This document shows positions 18,724 to 28,244 of a DNA stretch of 64,000 nucleotides, piece by piece (within the stretch, counting starts at the first letter, position 1; each line of letters starts with the position of its first letter). Origin of the DNA: Stenotrophomonas rhizophila (GTDB lineage Bacteria; Pseudomonadota; Gammaproteobacteria; Xanthomonadales; Xanthomonadaceae); assembly GCF_000661955.1 (NCBI RefSeq), contig NZ_CP007597.1, positions 2,101,605-2,165,604 of the forward strand, written 5' to 3'. Under the pieces are notes generated by a model that saw only the letters and a program-made list of their open reading frames with translations, ran no database searches and had not been told where the DNA came from. The position numbers and the translations under genes were made by a program.

Positions 18724-20511
18724 TCAGCCGGTGCGCGGCGCGAAGCCGTCCGCGCTCCAGGCCTCGCTGCCCACGCCGTGATGGATCACGAACAGCCCGT
18801 CCGGGTCGTAGCGCTGCTTGGTCGCCAGCAGGCGCGGGTAGTGCGGGCCCCAGAAGGCCTGCTGCCAATCGGCCTGGAAGTAGTCGCACTCGGACACGTA
18901 CGTAGGCGCCTTGGGCACCAGCACCGACAGGGCGTCGTAGGCACGCCGCACCCGTAGCGCGCCCCGGCGCGCGCCGGGTTCGTCCACGCTGCCGCCACAG
19001 CCGGGATAGACCGGGCCGCCGGCAGTGCCGATCAACGCCAGCGCGAAGGCGTCCAGCAGTGCCGGGTGGGTGGCGGTGTCGGCACTGGCCGCGATCGCGT
19101 CGGCGGGTGCGCCGAACAGGCCCTTGTTGCAATGCAGGCCCACGTCCATGTGCACCGCGGCGGCACACAGCGCCGTCGCGGCGGCCACCACCTGGTCTTC
19201 GCCAAGCAGCGCCGACGGCATCCACGCCGAGGCATACCCGTGCAGGAACCAGCCGACCTGGCCCTGGTCGCCCTTCCACAGCATGTGGTGGGCGGGCGCA
19301 TCGGCACGGGTGTCCTCGGCGATGATCGCCGGCGCGTGCTGGCGGAAGAAGTCCGCGTCCCAGAAGTCGCGCGCCGGCATCGCCAGCGCCTGCAGCGGTT
19401 CGCGCACGGTGTACCCCGGGTTTGCGGTGATCCAGCCCAGCAGCGGCTGCCACGTGGCTGCCGCCGCCTCGCGGCTGAGGCCCTGGAACACCATCGAGAT
19501 GGACAGGGTGCGGTCACCGGCGAAGGTGATCTGCTCGCCCCAGTGGGCGTTGCACAGGCGGTCCCGGTAGAAGCGCAGTACCTGCGCCGCCAGCGCACGC
19601 CACTGTTCTTCGGTGCTGGCCTGCACCTTGAAGGAGAGTCCGCCAAATGTATCGGGCAGGGCATGGGTCTTCAGGGTCATCCGGGTGACGATGCCGAAGC
19701 TGGCCGCACAGCCCCCCTTCAATGCCCAGAACAGGTCCGGGTCGTTGTCCGCATTGACCACCCGCACTCGGCCGTCAGCGGTCACCACCTCGGCCTCCAG
19801 CAGGCTGGCTGCCGCGCTGCCGAATGCCTTGGAGAAACTGCCGAAGCCACCGCCGGTGACCAGCCCGGTCACGCCCACCGACGTGCACCCACCGCCCTGC
19901 ACGTAACGCCCGCCATGGGTGGTCACGGCGTTGTAGGCGTCGATCCACATCGCCCCGGCACCCACGCTCACCGCCGGCTGCGCCACCGTGCCGGCGCGCG
20001 TGCCTTGTGGCACGAAGGCGTCGTGCAGCTGGATCTGGTTCATCGCCCGGGTCCAGACCAGCAGCGAGTCGGGCGCACACGAGGTACCGTGGTAGCTGTG
20101 GCCGCCGCCCTTGACCACCAGCCGCAGCCGATGGGTGCGGGCAAAGTTCACGGCCGCGGCCACGTCGGCGCTGCTGGTGGCGGCCACCATCTGTGCGCTC
20201 GGCACCGAACGCCATGCGCCGAAGTAGCCGCTGGTCTGGGTCAGGCCCGGTTGGTCCCCGATGTAGAAGGGATTGTGGATCTGCGCCAGCGCTTCGGCAC
20301 GCGTGGCTGCATCGCCCGCGAACGGCGACTGCGGCACCGACAGCCGCCCCCCGACCGCCTGCGACAGCTGGGTCCAGTCGGCCCGGCCCGGCCACCCGGC
20401 AGTGCCCGGCCGTACCCGGCGGCCAGACAGGGGCGCGGCGGCCGCCGCCTTCAGGACCAGCGGCAGCAGGGGCAGGGCCAGGCTGGCCTTGAGGCAGTCA
20501 CGTCGTTTCAT
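18724..20511 (-). CDS. FAD-linked oxidoreductase with berberine-bridge domain
   Basis: A 595-residue PCMH-type FAD oxidase. The N terminus (MKRRDCLKASLALPLLPLVL) is a Tat-like signal, so the enzyme is probably exported with its flavin. The FAD domain contains VVKGGGHSYHGTS and QGGGCTSVGVTGLVTGGGFG, the His and Cys positions that in this family hold FAD by two covalent bonds. The C-terminal BBE segment is seen in YPRLLATKQRYDPDGLF. Substrates of such enzymes include oligosaccharides and alcohols; none can be assigned here. ATG 20511 is chosen over far-upstream starts because it begins the signal peptide. Confidence 0.88.
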   Translation of the reverse strand: MKRRDCLKASLALPLLPLVLKAAAAAPLSGRRVRPGTAGWPGRADWTQLSQAVGGRLSVPQSPFAGDAATRAEALAQIHNPFYIGDQPGLTQTSGYFGAWRSVPSAQMVAATSSADVAAAVNFARTHRLRLVVKGGGHSYHGTSCAPDSLLVWTRAMNQIQLHDAFVPQGTRAGTVAQPAVSVGAGAMWIDAYNAVTTHGGRYVQGGGCTSVGVTGLVTGGGFGSFSKAFGSAAASLLEAEVVTADGRVRVVNADNDPDLFWALKGGCAASFGIVTRMTLKTHALPDTFGGLSFKVQASTEEQWRALAAQVLRFYRDRLCNAHWGEQITFAGDRTLSISMVFQGLSREAAAATWQPLLGWITANPGYTVREPLQALAMPARDFWDADFFRQHAPAIIAEDTRADAPAHHMLWKGDQGQVGWFLHGYASAWMPSALLGEDQVVAAATALCAAAVHMDVGLHCNKGLFGAPADAIAASADTATHPALLDAFALALIGTAGGPVYPGCGGSVDEPGARRGALRVRRAYDALSVLVPKAPTYVSECDYFQADWQQAFWGPHYPRLLATKQRYDPDGLFVIHHGVGSEAWSADGFAPRTG

Positions 20512-20861
20512 CGGAGTGTTCCCTGGCGCTGAGCCGGTAGCGATGGCAGCGAGTGTGTGCCCGCCACACCCGGCCGTCATGGGGTGCGGGACGAAGGGAG
20601 GGGGCAAGGGACCAACGGCGGCCGGCTCGGGACCGGCGGGGCCGGTGCTGCTGGTGATGTTCCGGTGGTGGGAGCGACGCATCTCCTTGCGCGGGGGTGC
20701 GGCGTACCGCGCCGGCCCGGGGTACCGGCCGGCTGATCGGCCGTTGGGCATCTGGCGTATGCTGACAGCCGCAGCGCGGGGATGCGCTGCGCCGCATCAA
20801 TGCACGCCCGCCCCGCCGCACCCGCGCGAGGTGCTGGCGGCCGCTCGCCCATGGAGAGTCG
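20512..20861. other. Divergent intergenic region, no gene seen
   Basis: The 350-bp gap separates the divergent oxidoreductase and membrane-protein genes. Apart from a GC-rich imperfect palindrome near 20712-20735 I see no gene or clear operator; both promoters must lie here. Confidence 0.5.
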
Positions 20862-21404
20862 ATGGTCTTTGCCCTGAGTGCCCTGTTGTTGATCGAACTG
20901 GTGCTGCAGTTCACCTGGAACCGGCGCTACTTCAGCTGGGGCATCCGCATCTTCAACCGGCGGATCGCGGCGCCGGCCGACTGGCGCGAGCGGCTGTCGC
21001 TGGGCAGCCTGGAATACGATGTGCCGCGCGGAACGTACCTGCACCTGGTGTTCCGCCCGCTGCCCGATGGCAGTTATGCGTTCCGCGAGAGCTTCGCCCA
21101 GCGCTTTTACTCGCTCATGCGCGGCCGGGTGGTGGTCGACCCCGGACGGCGTGAGGTGAGGGTGGAGGGCCGCTGCAGCTGGTGGGCGCTGTGCATCTCG
21201 CTGATGATCTTTCCGCTGATGGTGGTGCGGCCGGCGGCGGCCGCGATGCTGTTGATGCTGCCGTTCTTCCTGGTCTGCTATCTGGTCCAGAAGAAGATGT
21301 TCGGCGCCGTGGCCACCGTGATCGAGCAACAGCTGCGCGGTGTGCCATCGGCCGACGCGATCCTGCGTGAACGGTTGCAGGCCCGCCGGATGCCCCAGGC
21401 TTGA
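20862..21404 (+). CDS. Unknown membrane protein
   Basis: A 180-residue protein I do not recognise. It has a hydrophobic N-terminal segment (about 1-18), a soluble basic middle (about 20-105), two adjacent transmembrane helices (about 107-145, WWALCISLMIFPLMVV and AAAMLLMLPFFLVCYLV), and a cytoplasmic-looking C-terminal helix rich in Arg/Glu. Its stop codon overlaps the -35 element of the copA promoter, so it directly precedes the copper genes but is probably transcribed separately. Confidence 0.7.
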   Translation: MVFALSALLLIELVLQFTWNRRYFSWGIRIFNRRIAAPADWRERLSLGSLEYDVPRGTYLHLVFRPLPDGSYAFRESFAQRFYSLMRGRVVVDPGRREVRVEGRCSWWALCISLMIFPLMVVRPAAAAMLLMLPFFLVCYLVQKKMFGAVATVIEQQLRGVPSADAILRERLQARRMPQA

Positions 21405-21431
21405 CCTTCCCATGGTGGGAATCCTTAGGGT
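21401..21431 (+). promoter_or_regulatory. CueR-type promoter of copA
   Basis: TTGACC (21401-21406) and TAGGGT (21426-21431) are separated by exactly 19 bp, the overlong spacing typical of MerR-family promoters. The spacer contains the dyad TTCCCA-TGG-TGGGAA. This is the expected binding site of the CueR regulator encoded at 24214, which would twist the DNA to activate copA when Cu(I) or Ag(I) is bound. Confidence 0.82.
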
Positions 21432-21464
21432 GGCGGGTACCTTCTTCAGCCAACGGATCCTGCC

Positions 21465-23993
21465 ATGTCATCCACTGCCCCCAGAGACGGCACGCCTGCC
21501 TCCGCCACGGGCGCTGAGCGCCTCAGCCTGCCGGTAGAAGGCATGACCTGCGCTTCGTGCGTCGGGCGCGTCGAGCGTGCCCTTCAGGCGGTGCCGGGCG
21601 TGCATAGCGCAGCGGTCAACCTGGCCACCGAGCGCGCCGACGTGGGCTTTGCCGGCCCGGCTGACGCACAGGCGGTGGTGCGTGCCATCCAGGGCGCCGG
21701 TTACAGCGTGCGCGAGGAGGTTACCGAGCTGTCGATCGAGGGCATGACCTGCGCCTCGTGCGTGGGCCGGGTGGAGAAGGCGTTGGCGCAGGTGCCCGGG
21801 GTGCTGGAGGCCAGCGTCAACCTGGCCACCGAGCGCGCACGGGTGCGCCATCTTTCCGGGGTGGTGACCCTCGCCAGCCTCGATGCGGCCGTCGCGAAGG
21901 CCGGCTATACCGCGCGCCGCGCCGGTGCCGCGACCGCCAGCGCAGCAGACCAGGACACCGAGCGGCGCGAGCAGGAAGCGCGCGAGTTGCGGCGCGCCTT
22001 GTGGATCGCCGCGGCCCTCACGCTGCCGGTCTTCATCCTGGAGATGGGCTCGCACCTGGTGCCGGCCATGCACCAGTGGGTGATGCACGTACTGGGCACG
22101 CAGACCAGCTGGTACATCCAGTTCGCGCTGGCCACCCTGGTCCTGTTCGGGCCGGGCATCCGTTTCTTCCGCAAGGGGGTGCCGGCGCTGCTGCGCGGTG
22201 CGCCGGACATGAACTCGCTGGTGTCGGTGGGCACGGCGGCGGCCTACGGCTATTCGGTGGTGGCCACGTTCCTGCCGGGGGTGTTGCCGCCCGGCACCGC
22301 CAACGTCTACTTCGAAGCCGCCGTGGTGATCGTCACCCTGATCCTGCTCGGCCGCACGCTGGAAGCGCGCGCCAAGGGCCGCACCTCGCAGGCGATCAAA
22401 CGGCTGGTGGGCCTGCAGGCCAAGACCGCGCGTGTGGAGCGCAACGGCGCTACGGTGGAGGTCCCGCTGGAGCAGGTGGTAACCGGTGATGTGGTGCTGG
22501 TGCGGCCGGGCGAGAAGGTGCCGGTGGATGGCGAGGTGGTCGACGGCGCGTCGTATGTCGACGAAAGCATGATTACCGGTGAACCGGTGCCGGTCTCCAA
22601 GGAGGCAGGCGCGGCCGTCGTCGGGGGCACCCTCAACACGACCGGTGCCTTCCGCTTCCGTGTCACCCAGGTGGGTGCCAACACGGTCCTGGCGCAGATC
22701 ATCCGCCTGGTGGAAGAAGCGCAGGGCTCCAAGCTGCCGATCCAGGCGCTGGTGGACAAGGTGACCATGTGGTTCGTGCCGGCCGTGATGGCGGGCGCGG
22801 CGCTGACCTTCCTGGCCTGGCTGGTGTTCGGCCCGGCCCCGGCGCTGACCTTCGCGCTGGTCAACGCGGTGGCGGTGCTGATCATCGCCTGCCCGTGTGC
22901 GATGGGGCTGGCCACGCCCACCTCGATCATGGTGGGCACCGGTCGTGCCGCCGAGCTGGGCGTGCTGTTCCGCAAGGGCGAAGCGCTGCAGGCGCTGCGC
23001 GATGTCAGCGTGGTGGCGTTGGACAAGACCGGCACGCTGACCAAGGGGCGCCCCGAGCTGACCGACCTGGTGCCGGCTGACGGCTTCAGCCATGACGAAG
23101 TGCTGGCGCTGGTGGCCGCCGTGGAAAGCCGCTCTGAACACCCGATCGCCGAGGCGATCGTCGTGGCGGCCACGCAGCGCGGCCTCGACGTGGCGGCGCT
23201 GGAGAACTTCGAGGCGACGCCCGGGTTCGGCGTGGCCGCCACGGTGGGCGGGCGTCGGGTGGCGGTGGGAGCCGACCGCTTCATGACCCGGCTTGGCCTG
23301 GACGTGGGTGCGTTCCAGACGGCGGCGCAGCGGCTGGGCGCCGAAGGCAAGAGTCCGCTGTATGCGTCCATTGACGGGCGCCTGGCGGCCATCATCGCGG
23401 TGGCCGATCCGATCCGCGAGACCACCGCCGAGGCGATCAACGCGTTGCATGCACTCGGGCTGCGGGTGGCCATGATCACCGGCGACAACGCCGCCACGGC
23501 CGCGGCGATCGCCCGCCAGCTGGGCATCGACGAGGTGGCGGCCGAAGTGCTGCCGGACGGCAAGGTGGCCGCGCTCAAGACCTTCCGCGCCAACGGTGCG
23601 CGGGTGGCCTTTGTCGGCGACGGCATCAACGATGCGCCGGCACTGGCCGAAGCGGATGTCGGTCTGGCGATCGGTACCGGCACCGACGTGGCGATCGAAG
23701 CGGCCGACGTGGTGCTGATGTCCGGCGACCTGCGCGGCGTGATCAACGCCATCGCGCTGAGCCACGCCACCATCGGCAACATCAAGCAGAACCTGTTCTG
23801 GGCGTTTGCCTACAACGCCGTGTTGATTCCGGTGGCGGCCGGCGTGCTGTATCCACTGAACGGCACCCTGATGTCGCCGATCTTCGCCGCCGCGGCGATG
23901 GCCTTGTCGAGCATCTTCGTGCTCGGCAACGCGCTGCGCCTCAAGCGCTTCCATGCGCCGATGGCCACCGACGCGCGTGGCGCAACGGCCTGA
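21465..23993 (+). CDS. copA: Cu(I)-exporting P1B-type ATPase CopA
   Basis: An 842-residue copper efflux pump of the inner membrane. Two N-terminal heavy-metal domains each carry GMTCASC (Cys29/Cys32 in the first; the second about 75 residues later). Eight membrane helices are expected. The ion-path motif CPC sits in [15 protein letters not shown], the phosphorylation site is DKTGTLTKG, the nucleotide-domain HP is in RSEHPIAEA, and the hinge is [16 protein letters not shown]. All key residues look intact. Expression should depend on the 19-bp-spaced promoter upstream. A hairpin at 24024-24048 follows, then cueR. Confidence 0.97.
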   Translation: MSSTAPRDGTPASATGAERLSLPVEGMTCASCVGRVERALQAVPGVHSAAVNLATERADVGFAGPADAQAVVRAIQGAGYSVREEVTELSIEGMTCASCVGRVEKALAQVPGVLEASVNLATERARVRHLSGVVTLASLDAAVAKAGYTARRAGAATASAADQDTERREQEARELRRALWIAAALTLPVFILEMGSHLVPAMHQWVMHVLGTQTSWYIQFALATLVLFGPGIRFFRKGVPALLRGAPDMNSLVSVGTAAAYGYSVVATFLPGVLPPGTANVYFEAAVVIVTLILLGRTLEARAKGRTSQAIKRLVGLQAKTARVERNGATVEVPLEQVVTGDVVLVRPGEKVPVDGEVVDGASYVDESMITGEPVPVSKEAGAAVVGGTLNTTGAFRFRVTQVGANTVLAQIIRLVEEAQGSKLPIQALVDKVTMWFVPAVMAGAALTFLAWLVFGPAPALTFALVNAVAVLIIACPCAMGLATPTSIMVGTGRAAELGVLFRKGEALQALRDVSVVALDKTGTLTKGRPELTDLVPADGFSHDEVLALVAAVESRSEHPIAEAIVVAATQRGLDVAALENFEATPGFGVAATVGGRRVAVGADRFMTRLGLDVGAFQTAAQRLGAEGKSPLYASIDGRLAAIIAVADPIRETTAEAINALHALGLRVAMITGDNAATAAAIARQLGIDEVAAEVLPDGKVAALKTFRANGARVAFVGDGINDAPALAEADVGLAIGTGTDVAIEAADVVLMSGDLRGVINAIALSHATIGNIKQNLFWAFAYNAVLIPVAAGVLYPLNGTLMSPIFAAAAMALSSIFVLGNALRLKRFHAPMATDARGATA

Positions 23994-24023
23994 GCACGGG
24001 CACCCGTGCGAGGCGCCGCAACG

Positions 24024-24048
24024 CCTGCCCCGGTCCTGCCGGGGCAGG
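24024..24048 (+). terminator. Terminator-like hairpin after copA
   Basis: A perfect 10-bp GC stem (24024-24033 with 24039-24048) with a 5-nt loop lies 31 bp after the copA stop. There is no T run. Confidence 0.55.
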
Positions 24049-24111
24049 GCGGTCGGTGAGGATTCACATCCACGGCGGCATCGGCGCGATGATAGCCCCG
24101 TGGCTGGCCCC

Positions 24112-24135
24112 GTAGAGCCGGGCTCTGCCCGGCTG
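24112..24135 (+). repeat. SMAG-type GTAG palindromic repeat (single)
   Basis: GTAG is followed by an 8-bp perfect stem (24116-24123 with 24127-24134) around TCT. The layout (GTAG head, short stem-loop) matches the SMAG REP family of Stenotrophomonas maltophilia and the pair at 61583-61650. It lies between copA and cueR. Confidence 0.75.
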
Positions 24136-24213
24136 GCGCCCCGCTGGCGCCAGGCATGCATGGACCACACCGAACGCACCCCCGCAGGGCGGCAGGTTTC
24201 CCAGGAGTACACC

Positions 24214-24702
24214 ATGTTGAACATTGGCCAGGCGGCCGCCTTCTCCGGCGTGTCGGCGAAGATGATCCGGTACTACGAACAGATCGGCCTGATTCCGCAG
24301 GCCGCGCGCAGCACAGCGGGCTACCGCACCTACAGCACGCAGGACGCGCACAGCCTGCGCTTCATCCGGCGCGCGCGTGACCTGGGGTTCCCGGTTGAAC
24401 AGATCGCCGAACTGCTGACGTTGTGGAACGACCGCGACCGTGCCAGCGCGGACGTCAAGGCGGTGGCGCTGGCGCACGTGGCGGGCCTGCGCACGCGCAT
24501 TGCCGAACTGGAGGCGATGGCGATGACCCTGGAACACCTCGCCGCGCACTGCCACGGCAACGATCGGCCGGACTGTCCGATCATTGCCGACCTCGCCGAG
24601 CAGGCCGACGCCGCTGCCACACCGGGCACCGTGGCGCCCCATCGCGCACCGCGTTTCGGCACCGATGGGCCGGTGGCATCGCGCCGTCGTGCGGCAAAGT
24701 GA
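24214..24702 (+). CDS. cueR: Copper-responsive MerR-family activator CueR
   Basis: A 162-residue MerR-family protein. The N-terminal winged helix (MLNIGQAAAFSGVSAKMIRYYEQIGLI) is followed by a dimerisation helix and a C-terminal Cys-x7-Cys metal loop in AHCHGNDRPDCPII, the Cu(I)/Ag(I)-binding signature of CueR. A tail of about 35 residues after the loop is longer than in E. coli CueR. CAGGAG precedes the ATG. It should control copA and the downstream chaperone gene, both of which have MerR-type promoters. Confidence 0.93.
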   Translation: MLNIGQAAAFSGVSAKMIRYYEQIGLIPQAARSTAGYRTYSTQDAHSLRFIRRARDLGFPVEQIAELLTLWNDRDRASADVKAVALAHVAGLRTRIAELEAMAMTLEHLAAHCHGNDRPDCPIIADLAEQADAAATPGTVAPHRAPRFGTDGPVASRRRAAK

Positions 24703-24731
24703 ACCCTGCCTTGCCACGTGCACGACACCGC

Positions 24732-24760
24732 TTGACCTTGCCATGCTGTCAGGCCGGAAA
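24732..24760 (+). promoter_or_regulatory. MerR/CueR-like promoter of the copper chaperone gene
   Basis: TTGACC at 24732-24737 is followed by the half-site ACCTTGCCA and a partial inverted half (GTCAGG). With a 19-bp spacer the -10 would be GAAAGT, which is weak, so the dyad is less complete than at copA. It lies just after cueR and 34 bp before the chaperone start. Confidence 0.5.
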
Positions 24761-24793
24761 GTAAGCGGACACTTTTCCCACAAGGCGTCCTGC

Positions 24794-24988
24794 ATGTTCC
24801 GTTTCAACATTCCCACCATGACCTGCGGCGGCTGTGCCCGTTCCGTGACCAAGGCACTGATGGACGTAGACCCCAACGCGCGCATCGAGACCGACCCGGC
24901 GGCGCGCGAGGTGCGGGTGGAGAGCACCCTGAGCGAAGCGGTGTTCGTGGCGGCGCTGGCCGAGGCAGGCTTCCCGCACGCGCGCTGA
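24794..24988 (+). CDS. CopZ-like copper chaperone (HMA domain)
   Basis: A 64-residue free-standing heavy-metal-associated domain. The metal motif is MTCGGC near residues 9-14, in the usual first loop of the ferredoxin-like fold, and the length fits one HMA domain. CopZ proteins carry Cu(I) to CopA or to CueR. It lies next to cueR behind a MerR-like promoter, so it belongs to the same copper response. Confidence 0.9.
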   Translation: MFRFNIPTMTCGGCARSVTKALMDVDPNARIETDPAAREVRVESTLSEAVFVAALAEAGFPHAR

Positions 24989-25075
24989 GGCGACCATGCG
25001 AGGCAGACGCGTAGGGCCGCGCTTGGGTAGCATGGGCGGTCCACTCCCACGCTGCATGCCAAGGACGCCACCTCC

Positions 25076-25549
25076 ATGCGTACTACCGACGACAAGACCG
25101 AACGCCGTGCCCAGCTCACCGCCGCCATGCAGGCAGCGGGGTGCACCGCCCCGCGCGACTGGGTGAGCAGCGAGCTGTCCGAGAACATCGCGCAGTTCGC
25201 CTGGTTCCGCGTGCTGCACGACGTCCACGTACTGGCCGACGACGTGGAGCACGTGCTGTCCGACGCCCTCTACGATCAGCCGGATCTGCAGGACACCCTG
25301 CAGACGCTGCGCGCCGCGGTGGACCCGGCTGCGCTGCACGCGCTGCTGCGGGCCTATGCCAAGGCACTGGGCAACGCGTTCGTGATGGTGCTTGATGAGG
25401 GTGGCATGAGCGACGACGCGCGGATGCCGGGGTGGCAACTGATGGAAACCGGGCCCGACGGCCCGACAGGGCGGCTGGTGCAGGGGCTGCACGAGGACTA
25501 CCTGGATTTCGAGGATTCCTACCAGCCGCTGACCGGCGCGGGCACCTGA
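25076..25549 (+). CDS. Protein of unknown function
   Basis: A 157-residue acidic, soluble, probably helical protein that I cannot assign. It has no signal or membrane segment. The C-terminal part (PGWQLMETGPDGPTGRLVQGLHEDY) is polar and acidic. A terminator-like hairpin follows. Codon use is like its neighbours, so it looks like a real gene. Confidence 0.65.
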   Translation: MRTTDDKTERRAQLTAAMQAAGCTAPRDWVSSELSENIAQFAWFRVLHDVHVLADDVEHVLSDALYDQPDLQDTLQTLRAAVDPAALHALLRAYAKALGNAFVMVLDEGGMSDDARMPGWQLMETGPDGPTGRLVQGLHEDYLDFEDSYQPLTGAGT

Positions 25550-25556
25550 TTCCTGC

Positions 25557-25586
25557 GACGGCGCGCGGCATCCGCGCCGCGCCGTC
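25557..25586 (+). terminator. Terminator-like hairpin
   Basis: A 9-bp GC stem (25557-25565 with 25578-25586) begins 8 bp after the preceding stop. There is no T run. Confidence 0.5.
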
Positions 25587-25663
25587 GCCGTGCATCACAT
25601 GGCGTATCACCGTCGGCTGGCAGCATCGGTGGGGTCCGGACATCCGTCCATCTGGAGACCGCC

Positions 25664-26080
25664 GTGAACTCGACTGCCTTGCTGGCCCGCCCATGGGCCC
25701 TCCATCCTTTCCATGCAGCGGTGCTGGGCGGCGTACTGCCGTTGTTCCTGGGCGCGCTGCTGGCCGACTACGCCTACTGGAGCAGCTACGAGATCCAATG
25801 GAGCAACTTCGCGGCCTGGCTGCTGGTGGGCGCCATGGTGTTCACTACCCTGGCGCTGCTGTGCGCCCTGGTGGGCCTGGCGCGCGGCAGCCGCGCGCGC
25901 GCCTACACCGCGCTGCTGGTGCTTACCTGGGCGGTGGGCTTCTTCAATTCGCTGCATCACGCCCGTGATGCCTGGGCCATCATGCCCGGGGCGCTGGTGC
26001 TGTCGGCGATTGTCACGGTGCTGGCCCTGTTGGCCACCTGGGTCGGATTCGCCCGCCTGCGCGTGGGAGGTGCACGATGA
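25664..26080 (+). CDS. DUF2231-like membrane protein
   Basis: A 138-residue protein with four predicted transmembrane helices that resembles DUF2231 proteins (ALHPFHAAVLGGVLPLFL near the start). The start codon is GTG at 25664 with CTGGAG upstream. It overlaps the sorbosone-dehydrogenase-like gene by 4 bp (ATGA). DUF2231 proteins are often next to sugar or alcohol dehydrogenases and may form a membrane electron acceptor or anchor; this is inferred. Confidence 0.75.
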   Translation: MNSTALLARPWALHPFHAAVLGGVLPLFLGALLADYAYWSSYEIQWSNFAAWLLVGAMVFTTLALLCALVGLARGSRARAYTALLVLTWAVGFFNSLHHARDAWAIMPGALVLSAIVTVLALLATWVGFARLRVGGAR

Positions 26081-27390
26081 AGCGCCCACAGACCGCCATG
26101 TTCACCGTATCGGTGCTGGCCATCGCGCTCTCGGCGTGCAGCAACAAGGCACCCGAGCTTGACCAGTACGGCGCCACCCCCGAACTGCCCGCGCCCAACC
26201 GTACCTTGATGCCGGACATGACCATCGCCAAGCCGGCCAGCTGGGGCGATCGCACGCCCACCGTGCCGACGGGCTACCGCATTTCGGCGATTGCCACCGG
26301 CCTGGCCATTCCGCGGCAGACGCTGGTGCTGCCCAACGGCGACATCCTGGTGGCGGAAGGACGCGGCGGCAGCGCCCCGAACCTGAAACCCAAGGACGTC
26401 ATTGCCGGCCGCATCAAGTCCAAGGGCAACACCGCCGTGAAAAGCGGCAACCGCCTCACCCTGTTGCGTGATGCCGATGGCGACGGCGTGTACGAACTCA
26501 AGACCGTGTTTGCCGACCATCTCAATGCGCCGTACGGCCTGGCGTTGATCGGCGACGCGCTGTATGTGGCCAACCAGGACGCGCTGGTGCGCTTTGCCTA
26601 CCAGCCGGGCCAGACCAAGGCCAGCGGGGCGCCGAGCAAGGTCACCGACCTGCCGGCGGCGATCAACCATCACTGGACCAAGTCGCTGGCCGCCAGTGCC
26701 GACGGGCGCTACCTGTACGTGGGCATCGGCTCCAACAGCAACATCACCGAGCGTGGCATGGCGGTGGAAATCGATCGCGCGCAGGTATGGCAGGTGGATG
26801 CACAGACCGGCGCGCACAAGGTGTATGCCACGGGCCTGCGCAATCCCACCGCGCTGACCGTGCAGCCCGGCACGGGCGTGCTGTGGGCGGTGGTCAACGA
26901 ACGCGATGAGATCGGCCCCAACCTGGTACCGGACTACCTCACCTCGGTACGCGAGGGCGCATTCTACGGGTGGCCTTACAGCTACTGGGGCAAGAACGTG
27001 GACGTGCGGGTGATGCCGCAGAACCCGCAGAAGGTGGCCACGGCCATCGCCCCGGATTACGCACTGGGGTCGCATGTGGCCGCGCTGGGCGTGACCTTCT
27101 CGTCAGCGGCGATGGGTCCCGCGTTCGCCGACGGGGTGTTCGTAGGTGAGCACGGCAGCTGGAACCGCAACCCGCCGGTGGGCTACAAGGTGGTGTTCGT
27201 GCCGTTCCGTGACGGGCGCCCGGCGGGCGAGCCGATCGATTTCGCCAGTGGTTTCCGCGGCGATGACGGCCGGACCCGTGGCCGTCCGGTCGGAGTCACG
27301 CTGGATCCGCGCGGGGCGGTGATCGTGGCCGATGACCTGGCCAATACGATCTGGCGCATCACACCGGTGGCGGCGCCCGCGGGCGGTTGA
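26077..27390 (+). CDS. PQQ-type sorbosone dehydrogenase-like lipoprotein
   Basis: A 437-residue lipoprotein (lipobox ALSAC, Cys21) with a six-bladed propeller like soluble glucose/sorbosone dehydrogenases. Typical segments include LPNGDILVAEGRGG, FADHLNAPYGLALIGDALYVAN, GLRNPTAL and GEHGSWNRNPPVGYKVVFV. Members oxidise aldoses or aldehydes with PQQ in the periplasm, but some bind no PQQ. It is coupled to the upstream membrane gene, which may take the electrons. No PQQ synthesis genes are in the window. Confidence 0.88.
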   Translation: MKRPQTAMFTVSVLAIALSACSNKAPELDQYGATPELPAPNRTLMPDMTIAKPASWGDRTPTVPTGYRISAIATGLAIPRQTLVLPNGDILVAEGRGGSAPNLKPKDVIAGRIKSKGNTAVKSGNRLTLLRDADGDGVYELKTVFADHLNAPYGLALIGDALYVANQDALVRFAYQPGQTKASGAPSKVTDLPAAINHHWTKSLAASADGRYLYVGIGSNSNITERGMAVEIDRAQVWQVDAQTGAHKVYATGLRNPTALTVQPGTGVLWAVVNERDEIGPNLVPDYLTSVREGAFYGWPYSYWGKNVDVRVMPQNPQKVATAIAPDYALGSHVAALGVTFSSAAMGPAFADGVFVGEHGSWNRNPPVGYKVVFVPFRDGRPAGEPIDFASGFRGDDGRTRGRPVGVTLDPRGAVIVADDLANTIWRITPVAAPAGG

Positions 27391-27444
27391 TGCGGATGGA
27401 AGGGCACGGCCGCACATCGCGTCAATCGTGGCGGCCTTGCATGG

Positions 27445-27476
27445 GCGACTCGACGGGTAGGTACCCGTCGAGTCGC
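27445..27476 (+). terminator. Perfect 15-bp hairpin
   Basis: A perfect 15-bp stem (27445-27459 with 27462-27476) with almost no loop lies 54 bp after the dehydrogenase gene. It could be a terminator, a REP-like palindrome or a protein-binding site; there is no T run. Confidence 0.5.
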
Positions 27477-27571
27477 CGTTGGTCACGATGCCGCCCGGCA
27501 CATGGCCGGGAAAGCGCACGCTCCCTAAGCTGGCGGCACTGGACCCTGGGTCACGATCAAAGGATGTGAGG

Positions 27572-28126
27572 ATGGCGAGTCCCCCATCGCGCTGGATACT
27601 GCCCGGCGCCGTCATCGTCGGGATGACCGTGGCCCTGATGCACCTGGGCTGGGAGTACAGCCATGGTGGCATCCAGCGCCATCACCTGCTCAATGATGCA
27701 AGCCTGCCGGCCATCTCCAACGCGTGGGGACTGCTGGTGCTGCCATTGCTTGGCGTCCTGGCGGGCTGGGAAGTGAGCCGGCGCACCTGTGCGCACGCAC
27801 GCGCGTGGTGGCCTGCTGTCGCCGGCTTCCTCGGCGCGCTCGCCGCGGGCGTCGCACTCTCGGTTGCGTTTGTGACCCAGGGCGAACCTGCTGCAACGCA
27901 GGTAATGCTGGGGGTGTTGATGGCCAGTGTGCTGTTTCCCACCTACCGCGCGGAGTACCTGTTCGGATTCGTCATCGGCATGACCGCCGTGTTCGGTGCG
28001 ATCCTGCCTGCGTTGGTGGCGTGCGTGCCGATGCTGATCTCGGCAGTGAGTCGGCAGGTGGTGTGGCGTCTTGCGCAGTACGCGCTGCGTCGCTCGACTG
28101 GCGCGGTTGCCGTGCGCCGCGGATGA
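27572..28126 (+). CDS. Unknown polytopic membrane protein
   Basis: A 184-residue protein with about five hydrophobic helices (near 10-25, 50-68, 85-107, 120-135, 140-160) and a basic C terminus. I do not recognise the family. A small His-containing loop (EYSHGGIQRHHLL) lies after the first helix. ATG 27572 with AAAGGA upstream is preferred over 27479, which would add an unlikely polar leader. It ends just before a bidirectional terminator shared with the convergent DJ-1 gene. Confidence 0.65.
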   Translation: MASPPSRWILPGAVIVGMTVALMHLGWEYSHGGIQRHHLLNDASLPAISNAWGLLVLPLLGVLAGWEVSRRTCAHARAWWPAVAGFLGALAAGVALSVAFVTQGEPAATQVMLGVLMASVLFPTYRAEYLFGFVIGMTAVFGAILPALVACVPMLISAVSRQVVWRLAQYALRRSTGAVAVRRG

Positions 28127-28195
28127 TGTAGCGCATGTTCCGCGTCATCCCCGCGCGGGAGCGCCACAGCGCCCCGAGCGCATGACCGGCGGAAT

Positions 28196-28235
28196 GCAGC
28201 AAGGCCGGCGCGTCATTGCGCGCCGGCCTTGCTGC
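28196..28235. terminator. Bidirectional terminator hairpin
   Basis: A perfect 17-bp stem (28196-28212 with 28219-28235) with a 6-nt loop lies between convergent genes, 69 bp after one stop and 9 bp after the other. It is the strongest hairpin in the left half of the window. Confidence 0.8.
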
Positions 28236-28244
28236 GGTCAGGCC

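Noticed and set aside
21468..24224. 918-codon frame on the minus strand
   Set aside because: It covers copA, whose P-type ATPase motifs are unmistakable. The antisense product is His/Arg-rich noise.
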